Source: Planctomycetota bacterium (GTDB taxonomy: Bacteria; Planctomycetota; J058). From it: a DNA stretch of 41,689 bases. The stretch is taken from NCBI GenBank assembly GCA_023954375.1, contig JAMLIC010000068.1, positions 1-41,689 on the forward strand. The letters are read 5' to 3'. The translations under genes and the position numbers were made by a program. Below, piece by piece: positions 25,417 to 33,575 of this stretch. Each line of letters begins with the position of its first letter. Position 1 is the first letter of the stretch. The notes under the pieces were generated by a model that searched no databases, had not been told where the DNA came from, and was given only the letters and a program-made list of their open reading frames with translations.

Positions 25417-25628
25417 GCGGGCGCCACCGTACCGCTCGTCCGCGGCCCGGACAAGCCAGCGTCACGCCCGGAGCCGCGGCCGCTCGGGCGCGCGCCCGTC
25501 GCAGCCGAGGACCGGGCAGCCGCCGTGCTCGTCCCAGCACTCCGCGTGCACCGCCGTCCGGCAGCGCTCGCACGCGACGAGGTCGTCCTCGTCCCCCGAG
25601 AGGCCGTCGCGGCAGTAGACGCAGCGCG
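25399..25628 (-). repeat. 230-bp direct repeat, copy 2
   Basis: This is the partner of 24431-24660. It covers the stub start, a 45-base gap and the 3' end of RING protein gene B. The upstream parts of the two RING genes are far less alike than these ends. Confidence 0.85.
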
Positions 25629-26292
25629 CGGCGCCGTCGACGCCGCAGGCCACGTCCCGCTCGCCCTCGAGCCCGCGGATGCGCAGCGGCTTGACCTCCA
25701 CCAGCGCGGCCGCCCGGTCGAGGTGCCGGATGAGCTCGCGCCAGCGCCCGGGCGGGCAGGCGGTCAGGTCGGCCTCGACGGCCAGCTCGCCCGGCCGCAG
25801 GTGCAGCCGGTCGGCGCCGAAGCGGCGGAACGCCTCGTCGACCGACTGGCGCAGCTCGCGCCCGAGCGCCCGCCGGCCGTCGAGCGGGCGGCTGGACTCG
25901 AGGAAGAAGCGCTCGTCGAACGCGACGTCGCCGGTCTGGATGTCCTCGCGTCTGCCGAGCCGCTTGCCCAGCCGCGAGAGCGCCCCCTCGAGCCGGACGC
26001 CCACGGGCGGGACCCCGCGGCAGGTCGCCACGGCCACGCGGACGCGCGCGCTCCCGCGCGGGCCGAGGCCGAAGCGGATCCAGACGCGCCGGCCGTTGCG
26101 CAGGGCGCTCTGGTAGACGACGTCCGTGAGCCGGCCGTCGCCCGCCCGCGCGCGCTCGACCGAGCGGACGAACGCGCCCAGCCGCCGGTGCACGCGGGGG
26201 CCTCGGCCGCGCGCGGCGGCGACGCCGTCGCCGAGGAGCAGGAGCGCCCCCAGCCCGCCGAGCGCGAGCACGAGGAGCAGCGCCGCCGTCAC
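25462..26292 (-). CDS. Membrane-anchored prokaryotic RING-like protein B
   Basis: The 276-residue paralog of protein A has an N-terminal membrane helix (ALLLVLALGGLGALLLL, 4-20), the same middle domain (DIQTGDVAFDERFFLESSR) and the same finger: Cys224, Cys227, Cys241, Cys244, His249, Cys252, Cys259 and Cys264. The last 60 residues are nearly identical to protein A, while the rest agrees only in scattered motifs. GTG at 26292 overlaps the stop of the DPM1-like glycosyltransferase by 4 bases, tying these proteins to glycan assembly. Both copies keep every zinc ligand, so both are probably functional. Confidence 0.82.
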   Translation of the reverse strand: MTAALLLVLALGGLGALLLLGDGVAAARGRGPRVHRRLGAFVRSVERARAGDGRLTDVVYQSALRNGRRVWIRFGLGPRGSARVRVAVATCRGVPPVGVRLEGALSRLGKRLGRREDIQTGDVAFDERFFLESSRPLDGRRALGRELRQSVDEAFRRFGADRLHLRPGELAVEADLTACPPGRWRELIRHLDRAAALVEVKPLRIRGLEGERDVACGVDGAARCVYCRDGLSGDEDDLVACERCRTAVHAECWDEHGGCPVLGCDGRAPERPRLRA

Positions 26293-27275
26293 GCCGCCGG
26301 CTCGCCCGGCGTCCGCGCCCGGGGCGCGCCGGCCTCGCGGAGGGCCAGCTCGCGTAGGTGGGCGAGGCTCTCCTCCTGGAGGCGGCGGGTCACGGCGAGC
26401 AGGTCGGCGAGGAGCGCGAACAGGAGCAGCTGCACGGCCAGGAGCGCGCCGGCGCCCGCGGCCCAGGGCAGCGCGGCCGCGAGCCCGGCCGGCAGGCCCG
26501 CCGGCGCGGTCAGCCACAGGCCGAGCGCGGCCGCCGCGAGGAGGGCGCAGAGGAGGGCCAGGAGGGCGAAGGCGCGGAAGCCGTCGTAGATCAGGTAGAT
26601 GCGGAAGATGGTGCTCGCCGAGCGCAGGACGTAGCGCGGGATGCTGCGGAAGAGGCGCGACGGGCGCAGCACCGGGTTGACGCCGACCTTCACCGAGGCG
26701 ACCGGGATGTCCTTGCGCCCGGCCTGGATCAGCGTCTCGTGCGTGTAGGTGTAGCCCGAGTGGACGGAGAGCTGCAGCACCGCCCGGCGCGAGAGCGCCC
26801 GGAAGCCGCTCGTGGTGTCGGGGATGTCCGTGCGCGACGCCATGCGCACGACCGCGCTGCCCACGCGCTGGAGCTTCTTCTTGATCCACGAGAAGTGCGG
26901 CAGCTCCTCGACGCTCCGGTCGCCGATCACGTAGTCGGCCTCGCCCGAGAGGATCGGCGCGACCAGGCGCGGGATGTCGTCGGCGGCGTACTGGTTGTCG
27001 GCGTCGGTGTTGACGACGATGTCCGCGCCGCGCCGCAGGCACTCGAGCACGCCGCGCTCGAAGGCGCGCGCCAGCCCCTGGTGCGTGACGAGCCGCACGA
27101 CGTGGTCGACGCCGAGCGAGCGGGCGACCTCGACCGTGCGGTCGGTGCTGCCGTCGTCGATCACGAGCGTCTCGACGACGTCGACGCCCGGGATCGTCCG
27201 CGGCAGGGCGGCGAAGGTCACGGGGAGCGACCGCTCCTCGTTCCAGCAGGGGATCTGGATGATCACCTTCACCAC
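26289..27275 (-). CDS. Family 2 glycosyltransferase, dolichol/polyprenyl-phosphate mannose synthase-like
   Basis: The 328-residue protein starts VVKVIIQIPCWNEERSLPVT, with TLVIDDGSTDRTVEVA, the metal motif NTDADNQYAADD (Asp-x-Asp), and TTSGFRALSRRAVLQL, all features of the DPM1/ArnC branch of GT2. Two C-terminal membrane helices (about 230-255 and 265-290) precede a basic coiled tail (residues 290-328). Such enzymes charge undecaprenyl or polyprenyl phosphate with a sugar. GTG at 27275 follows a TAGAAT box by 9 bases. It heads a minus-strand unit of six genes and one stub, ending at 20554. Confidence 0.9.
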   Translation of the reverse strand: MVKVIIQIPCWNEERSLPVTFAALPRTIPGVDVVETLVIDDGSTDRTVEVARSLGVDHVVRLVTHQGLARAFERGVLECLRRGADIVVNTDADNQYAADDIPRLVAPILSGEADYVIGDRSVEELPHFSWIKKKLQRVGSAVVRMASRTDIPDTTSGFRALSRRAVLQLSVHSGYTYTHETLIQAGRKDIPVASVKVGVNPVLRPSRLFRSIPRYVLRSASTIFRIYLIYDGFRAFALLALLCALLAAAALGLWLTAPAGLPAGLAAALPWAAGAGALLAVQLLLFALLADLLAVTRRLQEESLAHLRELALREAGAPRARTPGEPAA

Positions 27276-27284
27276 GGCGGCGTC

Positions 27285-27290
27285 ATTCTA
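27285..27290 (-). promoter_or_regulatory. -10 box (TAGAAT) of the GT2-RING-VanZ-GT4-methyltransferase unit
   Basis: Reverse-strand TAGAAT ends 9 bases before the GTG at 27275. On the plus strand a weaker TACGAC (27410-27415) ends 6 bases before the ATG at 27422 of the divergent gene. The 146-base gap holds both. Confidence 0.45.
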
Positions 27291-27421
27291 GGGGGTCGTC
27301 GGCCGCGGTGCGCGGGGGCGACGCATCGACCGCCCTCGCTCCCCGCGCCGGCCGCCTGCCGCCGCTGCGGACGCAGCCCGCGGCGCTTGCAGCGCCACCG
27401 GCGCCGGGCTACGACCGTCGC

Positions 27422-28177
27422 ATGCCGATCCGCCGCGGGGCCGACATCGAGGACGAGCTGCGCAACGCCGAGCGGCTGCTCGCGGGCGGGGCCGAGGAGC
27501 TCTGGGGCTGGGGGACGCCGGCGGGCGAGGAGCGGGTCCGGCGGCGGGTCGAGTTCATCGTGCGCGAGGCGCGCCTCGGGCCCGGGGTGACCGCGCTCGA
27601 GCTGGGCTGCGGCACCGGCGTCTTCACCCGGCAGGTGGCCGCGAGCGGGGCGCGGCTGGTGGCGGTCGACCTGTCGCCCCGGCTCCTCGAGGTGGCGCGC
27701 GCCCACGTCCCGGCGGGGGTCGAGCTCGTCGCCGGCGACCTCATGCGCCCCGAGACGCTCGAGGGGCGCCGGTTCGACGCCTTCTACTGCGTCTCGGTCC
27801 TGCACCACCTCGACCTCGACCGCGCCCTCCCGGCGATCGCCGCCCGCCTGCGCCCCGGGGCGCGCTTCGCCGTGAGCGAGCCCAACCTCGACAACCCGCT
27901 CAACCGCTGGCACTACTTCACGCCGGACCTCGCGCGGCGGGCGCGCCTGGGCGTGTCGGCGAGCGAGATGGCCTTCACGCGCGAGGAGCTCGCGTCCGCG
28001 CTGGCCCGTCACGGGTTCCGGCCCGACCGGGTCGAGCACCGCGACTTCCTGCACCCGCGCACGCCGCGGCGGCTGATCCCCGCCGTGCGCGGCGTGGAGG
28101 CCGCCCTCGAGCGCCTGCCGGGCGTGCGCCGCCTCAGCGGCTCGCTCTGGTGCGCGGGGACGTTCGTCGGCGGCTGA
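27422..28177 (+). CDS. Class I SAM-dependent methyltransferase
   Basis: The 251-residue protein has motif I ALELGCGTGVFTRQVA, VAVDLSPRLLEVAR, and FYCVSVLHHLDLDRALP, the Methyltransf_11 pattern, then ARFAVSEPNLDNPLNRWHYF and a C-terminal basic region. I start it at ATG 27422, where a TACGAC box lies 6 bases upstream; an earlier frame from 27308 is not protein-like. Its TGA stop touches the TCA (reverse stop) of the convergent asparagine synthetase, leaving no gap. The substrate is probably a sugar or lipid-linked sugar of the locus. Confidence 0.85.
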   Translation: MPIRRGADIEDELRNAERLLAGGAEELWGWGTPAGEERVRRRVEFIVREARLGPGVTALELGCGTGVFTRQVAASGARLVAVDLSPRLLEVARAHVPAGVELVAGDLMRPETLEGRRFDAFYCVSVLHHLDLDRALPAIAARLRPGARFAVSEPNLDNPLNRWHYFTPDLARRARLGVSASEMAFTREELASALARHGFRPDRVEHRDFLHPRTPRRLIPAVRGVEAALERLPGVRRLSGSLWCAGTFVGG

Positions 28178-30064
28178 TCACCACAGGCCCTGCCGCGCGC
28201 ACGTCCGCGCGAGCACGTAGAGCGCCCAGAGCTGCTTGCGGTGGTCGCGCTCGCCCGACAGGTGCTCCATGACCACCCGCGCCACCCGCGCCGGGTCGAG
28301 GAGCCCCGCGCGGGCCACGCGCGTCGGCTCGAGCAGCGCCTCGACCTCGGCCCGGAGCGGGCCCCTCAGCCACTCGCCCGCCGGCGCGCCGAACCCCTGC
28401 TTGCTCCGGCGCAGGATCGCCGCCGGCAGCTTGCCCCGCAGGGCCCGCTTGAGCAGCCACTTGCGCGTCAGCCCGCGCAGCTTGTGGTCGAACGGCAGGG
28501 CGTGGACGAAGGCGGCCAGCTCCGGATCGAGGAACGGCGCGCGGACCTCGAGCGACACGGCCATGCTCGCGCGGTCGACCTTCGTCAGCACGTCGTCGGG
28601 CAGGTAGATCGCCGTCCACAGCTCGAGCGGCGCCTGCTCGCCGGGCGGCGGGCGGAGGAGGAGCAGGTCCTCGTAGACGCGGCCCGGGTCGACCCCGCGC
28701 ACGAGCGCCGCCGCCTCCTCCGGCAAGAACGAGCCGAACCAGCGCTGGTTGCGCACGAGCGGGTCGGGCGAGAGGCCGCGGACGAAGCGCGAGGCGCGGA
28801 ACTGGAGGCTCTGCTTGTCGCTCGACGGCGGCAAGGCGCCCACGAGCGCGGCCACCCCGCGGCGCGCCAGCGCCGGCAGCCGCAGGTAGGGCCGCGCCAG
28901 CCGCTCGGCGACGAAGGTGTCGTAGCCGGCGAACAGCTCGTCGCCGCCGTCGCCGCCGAGCGCCACGGTCACGCGCTCGCGCGCCAGCCGGGACAGGGCG
29001 TACGTGGGGACGAGCGAGGGGTCGGCCAGCGGCTCGTCGAGCAGGTCGAGCGCCGCCGGCAGGAGGTCGAGGAGCGCGCGCGGCGAGAGGACCTGCTGGT
29101 GGTGGCGCACGCCGAAGTGGCGCGCGACGACGCGCGCCCACGGCGACTCGTCGAAGCTCTCCTCCTCGAAGCCGATCGAGAAGGCGTCGATCCGCGCCGG
29201 GTCGACGCGCTCGGCCATCGCGGCGAGCACGGCGCTCGAGTCGAGCCCGCCCGAGAGGAACACGCCGAGCGGGACGTCCGACATGAGCCGGCGCTCGACG
29301 GAGGCGACGAGGTGCTCCCACAGCCGGTCCTCCGCCTCCTCGGGCGCGAGGCGCGAGTGGCCGTAGCGCCGCTCCCAGTAGCGCCGGATGCGCACCTCGC
29401 CGTCGCGCCACACGAGCGCGTGGCCGGGCCGCAGCTTCTGCACCCCGCGCAGCACGGAGCCCTCGCCCGGGACGCAGTCGAAGGCGAGGTACTTGGCCGC
29501 CGCCAGCGGGTCGAGCCCGCGCTCCTCGCCGGGGACGAGGAGGAGCGCCCGCGGCTCGGAGGCGAAGGCCAGCCCGCCGCCCCGGAGCCGCCGCCAGTAG
29601 ACGGGCTTCTCGCCGTAGCGGTCGCGGCAGAGGAAGAGCGTCCCGGTCGCGGCGTCCCAGATCGCGAGGCCGAACATGCCGTTGAGCCGCTCCGGCAGGC
29701 GCTCGCCCCAGGCGCGCCAGCCCTGGAGGACGACCTCGGTGTCGGAGCGGCTGCCGAAGCGGTAGCCGAGCTCCTCGAGCTCGGCGCGCAGGTCGGCGTG
29801 GTTGTAGACCTCGCCGTTGTAGGTGATCGCCACCTCGGGCGGCGGGCCGCCGTCGGCCTCCGGGAGCGGCCGCATGGGCTGGGCCGCGCGCTCGCTCGGG
29901 TCGACGACCGCCAGCCGCCGGTGGCCGAGCGTCGCCGCGCCGAGCCGCAGGACGCCCTCGCCGTCCGGGCCGCGGTGCCGCAACGAGGCGGTCATCGCCC
30001 GGACCACCTCCAGGTCGTCCGGCCCCGCGCCGCCCCGCCGGACGAGCCCTGCGATCCCGCACAT
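28178..30064 (-). CDS. asnB: Glutamine-hydrolysing asparagine synthetase-like enzyme 2
   Basis: The 628-residue protein keeps the AsnB glutaminase features (MCGIAG with Cys2, RHRGPDG, TYNGEVYN, SRSDTEVVL) and the synthetase features (SGGLDSS at 271-277, VALGGDGGDELFAGYDTF, LTKVDRASMAVSLEVRAPFL). The latter half resembles the AsnB-like enzymes common in exopolysaccharide loci (exosortase-associated type). A good promoter precedes it. It is transcribed divergently from the methyltransferase-GT2 fusion. Its role could be asparagine supply, but amidation of a uronic acid in the exported glycan fits the context better. Confidence 0.92.
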   Translation of the reverse strand: MCGIAGLVRRGGAGPDDLEVVRAMTASLRHRGPDGEGVLRLGAATLGHRRLAVVDPSERAAQPMRPLPEADGGPPPEVAITYNGEVYNHADLRAELEELGYRFGSRSDTEVVLQGWRAWGERLPERLNGMFGLAIWDAATGTLFLCRDRYGEKPVYWRRLRGGGLAFASEPRALLLVPGEERGLDPLAAAKYLAFDCVPGEGSVLRGVQKLRPGHALVWRDGEVRIRRYWERRYGHSRLAPEEAEDRLWEHLVASVERRLMSDVPLGVFLSGGLDSSAVLAAMAERVDPARIDAFSIGFEEESFDESPWARVVARHFGVRHHQQVLSPRALLDLLPAALDLLDEPLADPSLVPTYALSRLARERVTVALGGDGGDELFAGYDTFVAERLARPYLRLPALARRGVAALVGALPPSSDKQSLQFRASRFVRGLSPDPLVRNQRWFGSFLPEEAAALVRGVDPGRVYEDLLLLRPPPGEQAPLELWTAIYLPDDVLTKVDRASMAVSLEVRAPFLDPELAAFVHALPFDHKLRGLTRKWLLKRALRGKLPAAILRRSKQGFGAPAGEWLRGPLRAEVEALLEPTRVARAGLLDPARVARVVMEHLSGERDHRKQLWALYVLARTCARQGLW

Positions 30065-30073
30065 GCAGCGGGC

Positions 30074-30101
30074 AGGCTACTCCCCCGGCCGGCGCAGTCA
30101 A
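30074..30101 (-). promoter_or_regulatory. Promoter of asparagine synthetase-like gene 2
   Basis: Reverse-strand TTGACT (30101-30096), a 16-base spacer and TAGCCT (30079-30074) form the best -35/-10 pair in the window. The -10 box ends 9 bases before the ATG at 30064, so the mRNA is probably leaderless or nearly so. Confidence 0.6.
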
Positions 30102-30147
30102 CTCGCGTGGCGCGCGGCGGCGGAACGAAAAGTCCACGCGCTCGCTG

Positions 30148-30153
30148 TAGACT
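30148..30153 (+). promoter_or_regulatory. -10 box (TAGACT) of the methyltransferase-GT2 fusion gene
   Basis: TAGACT ends 7 bases before the GTG at 30161. No convincing -35 element is visible. Confidence 0.4.
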
Positions 30154-30160
30154 CGGGGGC

Positions 30161-31630
30161 GTGGACGTCGCCCTCGAGCCACGCGCCCCCTCGTCCGAGT
30201 TCCAGCGGGCCGCCGACCAGCGGCGGACCGCCGTGCGCGCCTCGTTCGACAGGTTGGCGCCCGAGCGCGACGCGTGGATGGCGCGCAACGCCGCCTACTA
30301 CCGGGCGGTCGAGCGGCTCGTGCGCTTCGTCGTGCGCGAGGGCGCGTCGGTGCTCGAGGTGGGCTGCGGCACCGGCGACCTGCTCGCCGCGACCCGCCCC
30401 GCGCGCGGTGTGGGGGTGGACCTCTCCCCGCGCATGCTCGAGGTCGCCCGCCGAAAGCACCCGCACCTCACCTTCGTCGAGGGCGACGCCGAGCGGCTCG
30501 ACCTGGGCGGGGAGACCTTCGACTACGTCGTCCTGAGCGACGTGCTGGGCTTCGTCGATGACGTGTGGCTGGCCCTGCGCCGCCTCCAGGCCGTGTGCCG
30601 GCCCGAGACGCGCCTCGTGATCACGGCCCACAACGCGGTGTGGGAGCCGCTCCTGGGCCTCGCCGAGCGGCTGGGGCGGAAGATGCCCACCCGCCCGACC
30701 TCGTGGCTCGGGATGGACGACCTCACGAACCTCCTCCACCTCAACGCCTTCGAGGTCGTCCGCGCCGACACCGCCGTCCTCCTGCCCGTGGACGTGCCCG
30801 TCGTCTCGTCGCTGGCGAACCGCCTGCTCGGGCGACTGCCCGGCCTGCGCGCGCTCGGGCTGATCCAGCTCCTCGTGGCCCGCCCGGCGTGGAACGGCGC
30901 CGCGCCGCCGCCGCCGCGCCCGCTCACGACCTCGGTGGTGATCCCGACGCGCAACGAGCGCGGGAACGTGCAGGACATCTTCGCCCGCACCCCGGCGCTC
31001 GGGCCGCGCACGGAGCTGGTCTTCGTCGACGGGAGCTCGACCGACGGCACGGTCGAGGAGATCGAGCGCCTCCTCCCCACGCGGGAGGCCCGGCTCATCC
31101 ACCAGGGCGACGGCCGCGGCAAGGGCGACGCCGTGCGCAAGGGCTTCGCCGCGGCGACGGGCGACGTGCTCATGATCCTCGACTCGGACCTGACCGTCCC
31201 GCCCGAGGACCTGCCGAAGTTCTACCTGGCCCTCGCCGAGGGCAAGGGCGAGTTCGTCAACGGCACGCGGCTGGTCTACCCCATGGAGGACCAGGCCATG
31301 CGCTTCCTGAACCTGCTGGGGAACAAGTTCTTCAGCGTGGCCCTCTCGCGGATCCTCGGCCAGCACCTCAAGGACACGCTCTGCGGGACCAAGGTCGTCT
31401 CGCGCGCCGACTACGCGCGGATCGAGGCCGGCCGGGCCTACTTCGGCGACTTCGACCCGTTCGGCGACTTCGACCTGATCTTCGGCGCGGCCAAGCAGTC
31501 GCTCCGGATCGTCGAGGTGCCGATCCGCTACCGCGCGCGCACCTACGGCGAGACGAAGATCAGCCGCTTCAGCCACGGCTGGCTGCTCCTGCGCATGACC
31601 GCGCTCGCCTGGCGCAAGTTTCGCCCGTGA
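30161..31630 (+). CDS. Bifunctional methyltransferase-glycosyltransferase 2 fusion
   Basis: The 489-residue protein joins two enzymes. Residues about 40-240 are a class I methyltransferase (VLEVGCGTGDLLAATRP at 64-80, GVGVDLSPRMLEVARRK, VVLSDVLGFVDDV). A Pro-rich linker (about 247-255) leads to a GT2 domain: TSVVIPTRNERGNVQDIF, VFVDGSSTDGTVEEIE, the metal motif LDSDLTVPPED (Asp341-Ser-Asp343), CGTKVVSRADYARIE and RARTYGETKISRF, as in DPM1-like enzymes. The fusion suggests that methylation and sugar transfer act on the same acceptor. GTG at 30161 is chosen from the TAGACT box 7 bases upstream. Its stop overlaps the next gene as GTGA. Confidence 0.9.
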   Translation: MDVALEPRAPSSEFQRAADQRRTAVRASFDRLAPERDAWMARNAAYYRAVERLVRFVVREGASVLEVGCGTGDLLAATRPARGVGVDLSPRMLEVARRKHPHLTFVEGDAERLDLGGETFDYVVLSDVLGFVDDVWLALRRLQAVCRPETRLVITAHNAVWEPLLGLAERLGRKMPTRPTSWLGMDDLTNLLHLNAFEVVRADTAVLLPVDVPVVSSLANRLLGRLPGLRALGLIQLLVARPAWNGAAPPPPRPLTTSVVIPTRNERGNVQDIFARTPALGPRTELVFVDGSSTDGTVEEIERLLPTREARLIHQGDGRGKGDAVRKGFAAATGDVLMILDSDLTVPPEDLPKFYLALAEGKGEFVNGTRLVYPMEDQAMRFLNLLGNKFFSVALSRILGQHLKDTLCGTKVVSRADYARIEAGRAYFGDFDPFGDFDLIFGAAKQSLRIVEVPIRYRARTYGETKISRFSHGWLLLRMTALAWRKFRP

Positions 31631-32364
31631 GCCACGAGGCCGTGCAGGCCCGGCGCTGGGCGCGGGCCGACCCCGCGCACTTCGACTGGCAGACCGCGCT
31701 GCCCTACGCGGCCGCGCGCGAGGCGGCCCTGCTCGCCGACCTGGGCGCGCCGGGCGGGCGCCTCCTCGAGGTCGGCTGCGGCGAGGGGGGCAACCTGTTC
31801 CACCTGCGCGGCCGGGCGCGCGCGCTCTTCGGCGTCGATCGCTACCCGGCCAAGGCCGCGTTCGCGCGCGGGCGCGGGCCCGACCTGCGCCTCGCCGTCG
31901 CCGACGCGGCGCGGCTGCCGTTCCGCGACGGCAGCTTCGAGGCGGTGCTCCTGCGCGACGTGCTCCACCACGTCGAGCGCCGCGAGGTCGTGGTCGCCGA
32001 GGCCTGGCGGGTGCTCGCGCCCGGGGGCGCGCTCGCCGTCGTCGAGGCGAACGTGACGAACCCGCTCGTCCTGGCGCAGGCCGCCGCCGTCCCCGCCGAG
32101 CGGGGCCTCCTGCGCTCGACCCCGGGTCGGATCGCGCGGGAGCTCGAGGGCCTCCCCGGCCGCGGGCCGCTCGAGGTGCGCATGGCCCAGCCCCTGCCGC
32201 TCGAGCGCGTCCTCCTGAACCCCGGCTTCGGGCGCCCGGCGCTGGCCTGCTCGCCCCTGGCCCGCGGGGCGCTCGGCGCGCTCGAGCGCCTCGCCGGCGC
32301 CGCCCTGCCGCGCCGCGCGTGGGCCTACGTCGTGGCGCGGACGACCAAGGAGGCCGGGCGGTGA
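31627..32364 (+). CDS. Class I SAM-dependent methyltransferase
   Basis: The 245-residue protein has LLEVGCGEGGNLFHLRG, FGVDRYPAKAAFARGR, DAARLPFRDGSFEAVLLRDV and LHHVERREVVVAEAWRVL, a standard Methyltransf_11 set. It starts at GTG 31627, overlapping the fusion gene by 4 bases, and ends in a GTGA overlap with the following GT4 gene. The three genes thus form one translationally coupled unit, probably adding and methylating sugars of one glycan segment. Confidence 0.87.
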   Translation: MSHEAVQARRWARADPAHFDWQTALPYAAAREAALLADLGAPGGRLLEVGCGEGGNLFHLRGRARALFGVDRYPAKAAFARGRGPDLRLAVADAARLPFRDGSFEAVLLRDVLHHVERREVVVAEAWRVLAPGGALAVVEANVTNPLVLAQAAAVPAERGLLRSTPGRIARELEGLPGRGPLEVRMAQPLPLERVLLNPGFGRPALACSPLARGALGALERLAGAALPRRAWAYVVARTTKEAGR

Positions 32365-33575
32365 GCCGCGGCCTGGCGGTGTTCGTGGGCGACGTCGACG
32401 TGGTCGGCGGCTCCGAGCGCCAGGCCCTGCTGCTCGCGCGGACGCTCACCCGCCGCGGCGTCCCGGTCGACGTGCTCACCTGCACGTCGCCCGGGCCGCT
32501 CAGGCTGCCGCGCCGCTGGGCCGAGCGGCGCGACGGCGCCCGGCTCGTCCGCCTGCCGCGCCTCCTCCTCGAGCCCGCGGCCGGCGCGCTCCTCGCGCCC
32601 CGGCGCGGCGACCTGCGCGGCCTGCACGGCGTGGGCCTGATGATGGGCGTGATCGCCGCGCGCGTCGGCCGGGCCCTCGACCTGCCCGTGACGGTCAAGC
32701 TGGCGGGCGCCGGCGCCGCGGGCGACATGGTCGCGCTGGCCCGGCTGCCCGCGCCGGACCGCGCGCGCGTGCTCGCCGACCTGCGGCGGACCCACCTCGT
32801 GTGCGTGAGCGAGGAGGTCGCGGCCGAGGCGCTCGCGGCCGGCGTCGAGGCCGAGCGGGTGGTGCGGATCCCCAACGGCGTCGACCTCGGCCCCGACGTC
32901 GCCCAGGCGGACCCGGGCGCCGCCCCGACGGTCCTGTTCGTCGGCCGTCTCGACCCGGCCAAGGGCGCCGACGACCTCCTGCGCGCGTTCGCGCGGCTCG
33001 CGGGCGGCGGCGCCCGCCTGGTCCTCGCCGGCGACGGGCCGGAGCGGCCGGCGCTCGAGCGCCTGGCGCGCGACCTCGGCGTCGCCGACCGCGTCGACCT
33101 CCTCGGCCGGCGCGACGACGTGCCCGCGCTCCTGCGCGGCGCCACGGTCGTCGCGGTCCCCTCGCGCAGCGAGGGCCTGTCGAACGCCTTGCTCGAGGCG
33201 CTCGCCGCCGGCTGCGCCGTCGTGGCCACCGCGATCGGCCCCAACCGGGAGGCCGCCGGCGACGCGGCCCTGCTCGCGCCGCCGGGCGACGTCGCGGCGC
33301 TCGCCGGGGCGCTGGCGCGCGCTCGGCGACCCCGACCTGCGGCGGGCGCTCGGCGCGGCCGCGCGCGCCCGCGCCGCCGCCTTCGACATCGAGCGCGTCG
33401 CCGACGCCCACCTCGCGCTCTTCGACCGCCTCGGCGCGGCGCCGCCGCGCGGGCGCGTGGCGGTGGCGCGCGGGCTCGCCCGGGCCCGGGCCGACGACCT
33501 GGCGCGCGGCGCGGCGGGTCGCCGCCCGCGCCCGCGACGCGCTCGGCGCCCCCGACGGAGGGGCGTAGCGGCTAG
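32361..33575 (+). CDS. Family 4 glycosyltransferase with frameshifted 3' end
   Basis: From GTG 32361 the product reads as a normal GT4 enzyme: VSRGLAVFVGDVDVVGGSER, HLVCVSEEVAAEAL, RIPNGVDLGPDV, TVLFVGRLDPAKGADDLLRA, LLGRRDDVPALL and VPSRSEGLSNALLEALAAGC. After LAGALARA (about 33320) the frame turns into Arg/Pro-rich nonsense and ends at 33575. A +1 shift there restores LGDPDLRRALGAAARARAAA, with FDIERVADAHLALFDRL, and a second shift near 33505 restores RAARRVAARARDALGAPDGG and a stop at 33568 (about 401 residues in all). Both sites are GC repeats. Catalytic regions lie before the first shift, so the enzyme may still work, or these are sequence errors. Confidence 0.82.
   Translation: MSRGLAVFVGDVDVVGGSERQALLLARTLTRRGVPVDVLTCTSPGPLRLPRRWAERRDGARLVRLPRLLLEPAAGALLAPRRGDLRGLHGVGLMMGVIAARVGRALDLPVTVKLAGAGAAGDMVALARLPAPDRARVLADLRRTHLVCVSEEVAAEALAAGVEAERVVRIPNGVDLGPDVAQADPGAAPTVLFVGRLDPAKGADDLLRAFARLAGGGARLVLAGDGPERPALERLARDLGVADRVDLLGRRDDVPALLRGATVVAVPSRSEGLSNALLEALAAGCAVVATAIGPNREAAGDAALLAPPGDVAALAGALARARRPRPAAGARRGRARPRRRLRHRARRRRPPRALRPPRRGAAARARGGGARARPGPGRRPGARRGGSPPAPATRSAPPTEGRSG

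Noticed and set aside
28241..30160. Long plus-strand extension upstream of the methyltransferase-GT2 fusion
   Set aside because: It is antisense to asparagine synthetase 2 and not protein-like. The real start is GTG 30161 with its TAGACT box.
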